Shown here in pieces: positions 48,496-59,870 of a stretch of 64,000 nucleotides of DNA. Each line of letters starts with the position of its first letter. The first letter of the stretch is position 1. Under the pieces are notes generated by a model. That model worked only from the letters and a program-made list of their open reading frames with translations. It searched no databases and was not told where the DNA came from. The stretch lies in the NCBI GenBank assembly GCA_003255025.1, contig QANY01002420.1, positions 1,693,543-1,757,542 on the forward strand, written 5' to 3'. The translations under genes were made by a program, and so were the position numbers. This DNA comes from Datisca glomerata (taxonomy: Eukaryota > Streptophyta > Magnoliopsida > Cucurbitales > Datiscaceae).

Positions 48496-49602
48496 CCTTA
48501 TAAACTTAGAAGGTGTACGAATGTGCAGATAAATATTTTGATCGAGAAAAGACTATATAGATAAGGGGAATAAAAACCTCGACTTATTTGGATTATATGA
48601 AATGACAGAACTTATGAAATAGATATAGATAGACATAAGATTCGACCTCGACTCAATTCGGGTTCAATTTAACCCTATAAATTGAAACGGTCTAGGCGCT
48701 GACACCGTGCTTCGACCGCGACAAAGTCGAGTTCGATTTTACCTAAGATAAAGGTAAAGATGTTGAAATGATATTTGATCTGATTTTTACAAGTTTCATA
48801 TAGTATAAGAGCTAGACTAATGCATGTTCTAAATGTTGGAAAGTCATGATGATTTTTTTTGAAAGTTGACTAATTTCGCCATATCCTTCACCCTTCAAAT
48901 CAATCACTTGGCCTAAGGTCATGGACTTGCAATGAAATATCGAGCATACTTTCAAGAAAATGATGAATCCTTATTCATTGGTTTGTGCCCCAGTATTCGG
49001 CTTCACATCGATGATGAAGAAAATGAATAATTTCTCTACATTTTGCTTCTTTTTTTGTGCTTTAGCCTTCATTATGTGCATACCGACTTTCTCGTGGTGA
49101 CTTTTCAGATTTCACCTCACACTCAGACCGCCTTTCTTAGTTCCTATTCTTATATCTTTTATTTTTAAATTAGCTTTCACATAACCAAGTTTATGCTTCT
49201 GAGTTATTTCAAGACTAATTAATGATATCTTAGAATTGAGAGGAATAAAAAATAATGGAAATAAAGAGAAGATGAAGTATATGTATTTGTCAGTTGAGAA
49301 AGAAAAAAGGCTATTAATTGATGATGAATAATGTTTACAAACAATTATTTGGAAAAAATATGGAATAAGAATTTTTCCAGTATTCGAGACAACTCTTTTT
49401 TTTTAAAACATTTTTTTGCCTAACTTCATTTTTTCCATACTTAGAGTGGTCAAGCAAAGTACTTCTTGACTGTATCAGAATTAACTGTATGCGGTAAATC
49501 GTCTCCATCCATGTTTGTTAGCATGAGAGCTCCTCTAGAGAAGGCTTTCTTGACAATGAAAGGTCCTTCGTAATTTGGGGTCCACTTCCCTCAATGATTC
49601 TT
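48496..49602 (-). other. Tat-like element 3' untranslated stretch
   Basis: Located between the integrase and the polypurine tract. No frame is readable. Lengthy non-coding 3' regions are common in Tat elements. Confidence 0.5.
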
Positions 49603-50643
49603 TTAATATGAGAGTATCTTTTTTAACATCAAGTCTCCTTCCCAGAAACATCGAGGACGCAATTTTTTGTCATATGCATGCATCATTTTTCTTTGATATA
49701 ATTGCCATCTACATAATGCAGTCAATCTTTTTTTCTCAATGAAATTCAATTGCTCATATCGTGTTTGTAACCACTCTGCTTCTTCTAATTCCACCTCAAT
49801 CAGAAGGACTGCTTCCATGCCATATACCAAAGAGAATGGCGTTGCCCCAGTTGATGTTCAGACTGATGTGTGGTACCCATGTAGTGCAAATGGGAGCATC
49901 TCATGCCAATCCTTATAAATCTCCATCATCTTCTCTATGATCCTTTTTATGTTCTTATTGGCTGCTTCCACTGCTCCGTTCCTTTTCGGACGAGAAGGAG
50001 ATGAATTATGACGCTTAATTTTGAATTGCTCACATAATTCTTTCATCATCTTGTTATTTAAATTTTTCTCATTATATGTGATGTTCCTTCAAGGTAGACC
50101 ATATCGACAAATTATTTTCTTTTTAATGAACTTAACAACCGCACTTCTGGTTACACTTGAATAAGAACTTGCCTCCACCCATTTGGTAAAATAATTTATA
50201 GAGACCAAAATGAAACGATGCTCGTTAGAGGCTTTTAGTGTGATGAGACCAATGACGTCTATGCCCCACATAGAGAACGGCCATGGCGCGACCATGACAT
50301 GTAAAGGGGATGCGGGTACGTGAATTTTATCCGCATAAATTTGACATTTATGACATTTCTTGGCGTATTTGATGCAGTCAGATTCTAAAGTTAACCAATA
50401 ATATCCTGCTTTCAAGATTTGTTTAGCCATCATATGTCAATTAGCATGAACACCACAAATTCCTTCGTGAAATTCTTCTATAATTTGATTCGCTTCCCTT
50501 GCATCAACACATATTAAGATCACCATATCATGGTTTTTTATATACTGCTTGATGTCATAATACCATGGTCTTGTGTCTGGATCTTCTTTAATACTCATAC
50601 AGTGATCAAGAAAATCTCGCTTCTTAATTTTTATGGGTTGCAC
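49603..50643 (-). pseudogene. Tat-like integrase, catalytically dead
   Basis: The zinc-finger part has KYAKKCHKCQIYADKIH. The core shows WPFSMWGIDVIG (first Asp) and YFTKWVEASSYSSV. The stretch that should hold the second Asp (usually TDNG) reads ITYNEKNLNN, preceded by a stop (50040-50100). NGAVEAANKNIKRI keeps the Glu. The C-terminal part has VYGMEAVLLIEVELEEAEW. The frame is broken into four pieces. Confidence 0.85.
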
Positions 50644-50820
50644 TTCTTACTTAAAATCTACAGCCAACATGGATGCTAGAGTTGCCAGTGCATCTCCAAT
50701 TTGATTATTCTCTCTGGGTATATGGTCAAATGTGATCACATCAAAAGTTCAGCTTAACTTAGTTACATGTTTGTTGTAAGGTACCATCTTGAAATCTCTA
50801 GCTTTCCATTCCCCGTTTAG

Positions 50821-52380
50821 TTATCGTATCAGCAATAACAAATATCCGTACACTCGAAGTTTCCTTATCTTCATATCATAAGCTACTTGAATTTCCATGG
50901 AACATGCCTCGTATTTTGCCACATTGTTTGTGCAGTCAAAACATAGTTTTATCGTGAATGGGAAAAACTTTCCTTCAGGAGATATGATGATTGCCTCAAT
51001 TCCATGTCTTACATCATTAGATGCGCCATCAAATAACATTGTCCACAATTCTGGATCCATAGATTCTCCTTCATTTTTTAATATGACTGATATGTTCTTA
51101 TTAGGAAAATCAAACTTCATAGACACATTATTAGCAAGTACACTTCCTTTTATTGACTTTCTCATGATATAGACAATATCATATTCCGTGAGCAACATTT
51201 TTTATTTAGAAATTCGCTCAGAAAGTGATGGCTTTTCAAAGATATATTTGATTGGATCCATCTTTGAAATTAACCAAGTGGTGTGGTATAACATGTACTG
51301 TCTAAGCGGATGAGCAACCTAGGCTAATGCACAACACGTTTTCTCCAACATCAAATTATTAGCTTCATAGTTTGTGAACCTTTTGCTTAAATATTATATT
51401 GCTTGTTCTTTCCTTCCAGAGGCGTCGTGTTGACCATGTACACAAACCATGGGTTTTCCTGTTACTGTAAGATACAAAATGAATGGACGCCCTGGAGTTG
51501 GAGGAACAAGTATAGGCGAATTTTGCAAATATTGCTTGATCTTCTCAAAAGTAATTTGACAATCATCATTCCATCATTCTGTATCACTTTTGCCGTGAAA
51601 TTTAAAGTTAGGTTCACAAGTTACAGTTAGCTGTGAGATGAACCGGATTATGTAATTTAATCTCCCAAAAAAACCTCTAACTTCCTTTTGAGTTTGATGT
51701 GGTGGCATATCAATGATGGCTCGAACCTTGTCAAGATCAACTCTTATTCCTTCCTTGCTCACGACAAAACCAAGTAGTTTCCCTGAAGATGCTGCGAATG
51801 TACACTTTGTCGGTTAAGTTTTAACTGGAACTTTCTCAACCGTTCAAATAATTTTCACAGAGTGACCGTATGATCTTCCCCTTGACGAGATTTGGAAATC
51901 ATATCATCAACATACACTTTGATTTCTTTATGCATCATATCATGAAACAGTGTTACCATTGCTCGCTGGTATGTCGTCCCTGCATTCTTTAGACCAAATG
52001 GCATAACCTTATAACAAAATGTACCGCACAAAGTTATAAAAGTCATATTTTCACGATCTTCAGGAGCCATTTTGATTTGGTTATACCCCGAAAAAACCAT
52101 CCATGAAAGAGAAGGTTGAATGTCTTGTAGTGTTATCTATTAAAACATCGATATGGGGTAATGAAAAATTATCCTTGGGGCTTGCCCGATTTAAGTCTCT
52201 ATAATCGACGCACACCCTTACTTTCCCATTTTTCTTCAGCACTATGATTATGTTAGCAACCCATTCAGGGTATTTTTCTACTTCTAGAAAACCTGCATCT
52301 ACTTGCTTTTAACTTATTCTTTAATTTGTACCAGCATGTCTGGTTTTATTTTCCATAACTTTTGTCGCACTGGTTTACTT
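50821..52380 (-). pseudogene. Tat-like reverse transcriptase and RNase H, broken
   Basis: Reverse transcriptase at 51855-52100: FSGYNQIKMAPEDRENMTFI, VMPFGLKNAGTTYQRAM and the active site VYVDDMISKS. Its connection (51574-51762) has DKVRAIIDMPPHQTQKEV and GFFGRLNYI. RNase H follows at 50821-51198 (ELWTMLFDGASNDVRHGIEA). The upstream finger part (about 52150-52350) contains KKNGKVRVCVDYRDL-like sequence with shifts. Confidence 0.8.
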
Positions 52381-52999
52381 TCGGCATAAGTGGCAAATGA
52401 TGAACCATGATATCAGTGGCTAGACCTGTCATATCTTGCTAGACCATGCAAATACGTCAATGTACTCTTTGAGTAATTCAATTAATTCTTAGCGGTTTTA
52501 GCTTGTCATAAAAGTGTCGATTTAGACTTCTTTCGTCTCTCCCTCTAATCTCAAATTTATCACCTCCGTTAACACATGATATGGTTGAAATATTTTTTCA
52601 TCCTTTTCTACCATTCTTAACATTTTCAGAGATGGTTCAAAATTATCCTCGTCACCTTCATCTGACTCTACGGTAAGAATGAGATTGTCAAAGTTATTGC
52701 TTATGCTCTTATTTTCAAAATTACCGTTCTCAAACCTGAATCAAATTATTGGATGAAAGGAAGGTGAGAAAAGAAAATAAACAATGCATGGGTGTGGATA
52801 ACATTTCACAAATGGAAAAAGTAGACATAAAAGGAAGAAAAAAAAGAACTGAAATTATATTTATCATTAGCAAAAGGAGACGAAACAAGTTTTTAGATTT
52901 TTATTTAAAGAGATGACATGAAATAGACGAGAACATAGGCCCATAACAACGAAATTCCTAAGGCATGTACTACCATAACATTTTTCAAGCTCAGGTAGT

Positions 53000-55913
53000 T
53001 TGAATTTGTATGGGATGGTTACATCTGAGACCAAACATAATTGGGTGGCATCAATGGTACCATATACATCTGACCCTTCAATGGCGCGCTATCTTTCCTC
53101 TAATAAGTCCAGCTTATCTTTCAACGGTGGGTCTTCACTTAGTTTAGTAACATGCCTCTGTCCCTTTGGGTCATCAACATCAGGTATGATGATTAGCTCA
53201 TTAGCTAGTTCTCCTTGTGGAGTGAAAGCTTGATTGTGGCCAGGTGCCATTGTGGATGGGTTGTACCCAACTTTCATTGTCTGTATCATTTCCTGGACAT
53301 TTGGAAATGGATAGTGTTAGATATTTATTGGTGGTGAAGCAAGCTAAAAGTGGTCGGTCTGATGACGTTGATAGGTTGGAATGACCCCATGAGGGTAAGG
53401 TAGAGTATCGTTTGGCAGTTGATTTTGTGATGATTGAGCTCCTTGCGGATATTCAAGACAGGTTTTTCCCTTACTCGTGGCGAGGAGTTCCAGGACTCCT
53501 GCCATTTGCTCTTTTAGCTCCCTAATTTCTTCTTTCATTTCTTCTCGCAGTTGCTCTCTTTCTTACTCGTCTATGACCCTAATTTGAGCTCGAAGTTGAC
53601 GGGCTATCTTTGAAAAGTTTTCTTAATAAATAAAAATAAAACAATGAAATGGTAGATTTTGCTAATGAAGAAGAATAAATAATAATAACAACAATAATAA
53701 TGAAAATAAATTTATGCATGAGAAATGATATTGCGGAAAGTGAAAGTCCAAAAGTACTCAATTTCATTCAATTAGTAGAGCCATCCACTACATTTGAGTA
53801 TGTAGAAGTCAACTATACTTCTCCGCAATATGAGTTTATAGAAAATGGCCAAAAAACCCAAATCTCTGTTGATTTCTTCCAAAAATTAGATAAGTTCTCC
53901 ACATTAGGATGGATGGGTAAACCAATTTTTTCAAAAATGATGCTTGTTCTGCCAAATTGCTCGCTCTCATAGCCATGACATTAAGCCAAATTGCTCGCTC
54001 TAAAGCCTGTCGTGATCGTTGTCGAATCAAGTCGTGCTCTTGTTGTAGTAATTGGTAATCATATCTTAATGGGTCGACATTAGCATCATTATTTATTGCC
54101 AATTTCTCTGCCACGTTCTGATACGCTCTAACTTGGTGCTCAAGGCTTGCAATGACTTTCAATAGTTCTTCACTATCATTTGGTGACTCGGTCTTCCTAT
54201 CTTTTTGATTCTCTAAATCAACTTGTAAATTATCAGTGATTCGTCGTAATGAGTCATATTGTTTTTCTAACACAATGATGTACACATTATTCTTATCGAC
54301 AACCCCCTTAACCTATTCTAAAACCTCTTCTACAAGCTTATTTTTCATTTCTAGCTTCATGATTAGATCCTCTTGTTCATAGATCACCACTCGCAAATTC
54401 TCATTCTCCTCTGCCATCTTTCTAATTTTGTTGTTCAGTTTGTAGGTGTCAGTTCCCAACTCTAAGTTTTTGCGCTTCAGATATTCTTGATCCTTAACTT
54501 TGTTTCTCCAATCTCTGAGTTGTTTTTCAGCTTCGATCATGTGTTTGCCAAACAAATTCTTCTCGACTGTTAGACATCTGTTTTCTTCTAAAAGAGGTAA
54601 ATTCTTTTGACGCTCCTCATATAACTCATCCCGCTCCTCCTTTTTAATAATCTCCTGATGAGCTTCCGGTAACTTGTGTGATTGTAAATCCTCAACTGGT
54701 AAGGCAATAGTTACTTTGTCTATGCTCTCAAGCCACGTTTCATACTCCTTTGTGCAATTCATGTGATTCTTCTCATTTCGCACCCTTCTCGTTATTTTCC
54801 AAGCTCCATTTAGCTGCTGAAATTTTTGTTCAAAATCTTGAGAATCATAACTGATTTCAATGTCCTTTAATGCGTGCGTGGTATGGATAAACTGCCTCAT
54901 GTATAATTGACGGAGCACTATTAGCGGAGCATAACTAGTACAACCCCATGGTCCTAAGAGTGAGACCCATTGATAGTCGCCACATCTTTATATCATTGAT
55001 GTCAACGGCATCTATTGGGTTTTTCAGATAACATCCTCATATTTCAACTTTGATAGGTGTGAGAGCCACACTCCTTTTGGCCATTCCAAATTCTGCAATG
55101 AGGATTTTCGTCTTCATCCATGGACTTGAATACTTAACTTGAGGACATTTGAAATCTGGTGGACATCTTAGATGGTTAAGAATCCAAATACACAAAAGAG
55201 ATGGAGAGCCGATGAACTTCCTTTTTCCAAGCGCTCGTATGTGATTTAAGGAACGAAAAAGTCTCAGCTAGAACTTCCTTTTGCAGTAACATTTTTATCA
55301 CTTTATCATCCACATAACCTTGAATCTTTGGAAACAACATGGTGCTATATATACACAGAGCATAAAAAGTCATACTCTTATCTTCCTTTAAGACATTTTG
55401 GCCAAGATCTAAAAGGTAATCCAGCGGTACACAGTCGTTCCCCCATTTAACTTTCAACCTTTTTTCAATCTCATATGTATTGACAGTACCCAATAGCTTG
55501 GATAAAGCTCTCTTCAATGTGAGTCTTTTGTCATAATTATAAACTTTATCCGTGCTTTATAGTGGGACGTTCAGAAGGGCTTGATATTCTTCAATTGTAG
55601 GAGTAAGATCAATTGTTCCAAAGGTGAAACATTTGTATAGAGGATCCAAGAAATGCATTAAATCCTTAAGAATAAGAGCGTTGAATGTAATATATAGAAG
55701 ATAAGCGATGTGACCATATTTGCCGACAAACAAATTTTTCTGTTCTGGTGAAAAATCCTCCCATATCTTCTTCAACCTCTCCAAATCAGTGTGTGAGAAC
55801 TCTATCTTAGTGATTGATTGTAAAAAAGTGACATCCTCATTTTTTGGACAATCTCCTTTTCGTTTATGCTTTTCCTCTGACCATTGGGCTACTGTAACCT
55901 GATCTTCTATCAC
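53000..55913 (-). pseudogene. Tat-like gag with plant DUF7745-type domain and coiled coil
   Basis: From 55913: KIWEDFSPEQKNLFVGKYGH, then FLDPLYKCFTFGTIDLTPTI and EEYQALL; from 55517: MKRALSKLLGTVNTYEI and LCIYSTMLFPKIQGYVDD; from 54918 to 53836 a long charged coiled coil (ENRCLTVEKNLFGKHM, AEENENLRVVIYEQ). This order is known from plant proteins often named girdin-like or DUF7745, which are retrotransposon gags. The last part (53089-53538) ends in RELKEQMAGVLELLA and the gag C-terminus. It is broken by several shifts. Confidence 0.7.
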
Positions 55914-56553
55914 ACTCGGAGTAGAAGTCTTGGTCTCTAAAATATGAATGAATTTAATATTTCTTTACAATCCTTATTACGCAACATGATGCATGTATGC
56001 AAAAAAGAAAAACCAACTTAGAAGTGAAACAATGAGAAAGAAAAGAAATGTTTAAAGAGCGTAGGACATATATACATGAACAAAATTAATCATGATATCA
56101 TAATTAAATAGAATCTCTATTTCTATCAAACATTGGTCATGATATGGGCTCTAATAACAAAATGCATGTGTGGTTGGGCTCACAAATCTCTTAATATACT
56201 CTCAGGTTGTCCTCACTATTATCCGAACGGAGCAACAGGGGCCCCAAAACGGTATCCTGAAAGGGTCGACCTGAGTGAGAACTTTCATGAGCCTGCACAG
56301 GAACCACAGTTCCACGAAGGCATTCCACTACTCATTCTTGCTAACCATAAAGGGAAAGCCTGGGTACAAGGCTAGTGTATATGTGTGAAATTAGAAATTC
56401 TGTAAAGAAATATACTTCGTAAATAAAAGAACTTATATACAACACAAGCATGAATTAGAAACAAAAACAATGAATCAAATAAATAAACAAAGAACCACAC
56501 AAAAGAATAACATATGATGAAATTTTGACTTGACTCTCTATCGATCTAAAAAT
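55914..56553 (-). other. Tat-like element leader between 5' LTR and gag
   Basis: No clear primer binding site could be assigned next to the LTR end at 56554. A + strand frame at 56133-56375 is against the element's direction and resembles nothing I know, so it is not called as a gene. Confidence 0.4.
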
Positions 56554-57849
56554 TGCATGCGACGCGGAGCGGCAATTGAAAAATCATTTTTGAGAAAAAG
56601 AAATTCAGAGTCGCCTCCAACCATTTTAGTTCGTGATTGGTTATCCAATTTTAAAATCAAATATTTTGGTCTGCGAAAATTTAAAGTTGGGTTGAGAGTC
56701 ATTTGCGTGTGGGGAAGATATTAGCACCTCACAACACCCATTTATGAAAAATGGTTACCAAATTTAATCAAATACTATCCCAATTATTTTTTTTAAAAAT
56801 AATGTTTTTAAAATTTTAATTTTGAATGTCCCATTTGGTACATTTTACATCAGAAAAATGAGTAAATAAATGATTTTTAATGGGTGATACAAAGACCATT
56901 AATTTTTTTTTTTTATAGTTTTCTTAAATCAAAGCATTATTGGAGTTACTCTCTGTATCCTAAAAATAACTCATCAGCTCGGAAGTTCGAGAAATTTGGT
57001 ATCCCAAAAATTCCAAAGTCCGTCACCCAATTTTTTTAGTGAAATAAAATAAAAAATTAATAAAATTTAATAAAATTGTTATGATTTTAATTTATGAGCA
57101 CCAATTCTGATGATAAAAGAATGAAATAATAATCACATGCAACCGTGGCGATATGAAAATAATATATAAATAAATATGAAGAGATAACAAATAAAGAAAA
57201 AGAAAGAATAATGGAAAGAAATGTTAGAGATGATAAATATGAATTATAAATTTAAAAAAATATGTAGAGTGAAAATAATCAAACAATACATGAAATATTT
57301 AAAAATTTATACAAAATTAAAACAAACCAATAATATCTACTAGAAAAATAGAAAAAAATATATAAAATAAAATAAAATGCAGGCATTAAAAAATGATTTT
57401 TTACAAAGGGTGATGTGACCTTTTTTTTAGAGAAGGTGATGTCATCCTCTGTCTTTTTATTTTTTATTTTTTTTCTTTAAACATATATATGTCTATATAA
57501 CTATTTTAGTAAATAAATTAATAATAAATTCTTTTATGCGTAAAACAAATTAATCTATGAAAATGCTTATTTCATACATAATTGGCATGAGCATACTATT
57601 TTTTACTACATAACCTATTAATTATCATTTTTCATTTCTTCCCTCAATGCTAATCAAATAGCAAGAGAATGATCATGTATGGTAATTAATTTAAACAAGT
57701 GTCACTAAAAATAAATAAATAATTTTATTTGGGATATAAATATACCATTTTTATTTTGGACTACTTAGTTCACTAATTATCATTTTTCCTTTCTTCCTTC
57801 ATTGCTAGGAATGATCATGGATTGTAACTAGTTGAAACAAGTGTCACTA
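56554..57849 (-). mobile_element. 5' LTR of the Tat-like element, truncated
   Basis: It matches the 3' LTR from TGCATGCGACGCGGAGCGG up to AACAAGTGTCAC and then stops abruptly at about 57849, where Athila gag begins. The missing part corresponds to roughly 47335-48477 of the other LTR. Confidence 0.75.
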
Positions 57850-58946
57850 TCAATGGCCAATTGAGCGCAACGCACCAAGAGAGATTCATGGAGTTCGTGT
57901 AGTCGATGCTCTTACCGCTCTTACCTACTCAAATAGCAACATTGTTCAAGCAATTGAGCTCTTTCACCACCAATGCTAGTGCTTATCACGCTTCACGGGA
58001 AGTTTATAATTTGTGCAATGGATCTTATCTTATTATTGAATGTCAAGCCGATAATCATTTTTCTCCTTCTCAATCAAAACATGTTAATTTTGTTGAGAAT
58101 TACAGCAGGCCGAATAACCCATTGTTCAACACTTATAACCAAGGGTGACGAAATCACCCAAAATTCTCTTACAAGAATAGTCAGAATTTGATGAATACAC
58201 CAGTTGCTACTCAACTTCAATTTCAGCCTCAACAGTCTAATTTTTTTCAAAAGATGCTCTTACCCAGCTTATAGTCAATACTACTCAATTAATGGCAAGA
58301 ACATATGCTACACTTCAGAGGCAAGAAACAAGTATGAGAGGCAAGTGAAGTTGGTGAGCCGTATGATGGCTATCTCCCGCGGTTCGAAGAGGACTCAACT
58401 GTTAGTTAGTACCCCCTTGGTTTCGGGGTGGACCCTTTCACTCTTTTGATGAATGTGGTCTCGAGGTTCGGTCCTTCTCGTTGTACTAAAATAGAGATCT
58501 GATTTAAACGACTAGGTACAACATCACATTTGACACCTGAGGAAGGTACAGCCCAACTATGAGGTACATCAGCAGGTGTTACAATAATACGTAGATGAGT
58601 TCATAGTCAAACTGCATCTATTTGAAATTTGGAGCTTCAAATTGGTCAAGTGTCAGAAATACTAACCCAAAGACCACAAGGTTCTCTACCGAGCAACACA
58701 GAGAGGAATCTAAAAGAACAACTAAACGCCATTACTCTTTGTAGTGGCAATGAGTTAGCAAAACCTCAAAAAGTCACTGTTGAAAATTCTCAACCAATTG
58801 AAGCAGAAGTGAGACAATGGGTGATGACCTCGCAAAGAGCTCAGAAAAGAAGGAAGGAAAGCCTAAGTCAAAGATCTTTCCTAATAATCCTCCACCATAT
58901 GTTCCACTTATTCCACACCCTTAGTAGTTCCAAAAGTAGAAATTGA
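57850..58946 (+). pseudogene. Athila gag, 5'-truncated and interrupted
   Basis: ALTTQIATLFKQLSS, SREVYNLCNGSY, HVNFVENYSRPNNPLFNTYN and NHPKFSYKNSQN are Athila gag phrases (57906-58180). MARTYATLQRQETSM follows near 58290-58338. Then about 275 unrelated bases intervene before ASI, a stop and NLELQIGQVSEILTQRPQGS (58612 on) and NAITLCSGNEL. Frameshifts separate the pieces. Confidence 0.75.
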
Positions 58947-59566
58947 ACAAGCAATTTTTTAAGTTTCTTGATGTGTTTAGGAAACTACATATAAATATCC
59001 CTTTTGCTGATGCTTTGGAACAAATGCCGAGCTATGTCAAATTCATGAAGGATATTCTCTCAAACAAGAGAAAGCTAGAAGAGTATGAGACAGTTTCACT
59101 TATTGAAGAGTGTAGTGCTATCTTGCAGAATAAATTACCTCTAGAGTTAAAGAACCTTGGGAGTTTTGCTATTCCTTGCACCATTGAGAATTCATATTTT
59201 GAAAATGCTTTATGTGATCTTGGGGTTGGTATTAATTTGATGTCGTATTCAGTTTACAAGAAGCTAGGTCTTGGAGAAGCTAAGCCCATGACGGTATTTT
59301 TACGGTTAGCTGATCGGTCTATCAGATATCAATTGGGGATTATTGAAGATGTTTTAGTAAATGTGGATAAATTTATTTTCCTAGCTAATTTTGTTGTTCT
59401 TGACATGGAGGAAAACGAAGAAATTCCAATTATTCTTGGTAGACCATTTTTAGCTACGGGAAGAACTTTCGTTGATGTGCAAAAATGGGAACTTATTCTG
59501 AGAGTGAAAGATGATCATGTAATTTTTAATGTCATCAAAGTAATCAAACACCCAAATGACAGGTGA
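58943..59566 (+). pseudogene. Athila gag C-terminus and aspartic protease
   Basis: This is the longest retroelement frame of the insert (207 residues): FLDVFRKLHINIPFADALEQ, MPSYVKFMKDILSNKRKLEE, then the protease-like domain with LGSFAIPCTIENSYFENALC, DLGVGINLMSYSVYKKLGLG (active-site DLG), LADRSIRYQLGIIEDVLV and EIPIILGRPFLATGRTFVDV. It is open from end to end and would be typical of an Athila polyprotein, but without pol it cannot act alone. Confidence 0.85.
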
Positions 59567-59870
59567 ACCTAGACACCTGTCATTTATTGAAAAACCATCG
59601 GTGTTAGACCTCCACCTTTAGTACACCTTTATAGGAGAAGCATCCACTCAACCTGCCATTATCTCTACTTCGTTAAATGGTGAACAAGAAGACAAGTTAC
59701 TAAGGGTGTTGAGAGAGCAACAAACGGTCTTAGGCTGGTCGATTTCTAACACATAGGGGAATTCTAAAGTAAGTGGGAAACAAGTGAAGCCTGAATGATC
59801 ATTATGTCTGGCTGAAGACATTAAAGCAAGCGCTACCAGGAGGCAACCTAATTTTATTTCTATTTTTTTC
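59567..59870 (+). pseudogene. Athila pol remnant with internal deletion
   Basis: The pol start is visible in shifted frames: ISTSLNGEQEDKLLRVLREQ and QTVLGWSIS (about 59660-59750). Immediately after it comes KVSGKQVKPE, the last residues of an Athila integrase (usually FKVNGQRVKPY), followed by the standard AAGCGCTACCAGGAGGCAAC motif after pol. The reverse transcriptase, RNase H and integrase cores, roughly 3 kb, are missing between them. Confidence 0.7.

Larger units (their letters stand above)
46039..57849 (-). mobile_element. Tat/Ogre-like Ty3-gypsy element
   Basis: 3' LTR 46039-48477 and truncated 5' LTR 56554-57849 share CGACGCGGAGCGGC, TTAGCACC-CAACAACACCC and long AT-rich stretches. 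A polypurine tract AAAGGGGGCAGT (minus strand, about 48478-48490) adjoins the 3' LTR start TGTAGATACTG. Gag, reverse transcriptase, RNase H and integrase follow on the minus strand from 55913 to 49603. The 5' LTR lost its first 1.1 kb at 57849, so this copy is dead. Confidence 0.8.

Noticed and set aside
53700..53972. 90-codon + strand frame
   Set aside because: It is antisense to the Tat gag coiled-coil region and has no family resemblance.
56133..56375. 80-codon + strand frame between Tat LTR and gag
   Set aside because: It runs against the element and resembles no known protein.
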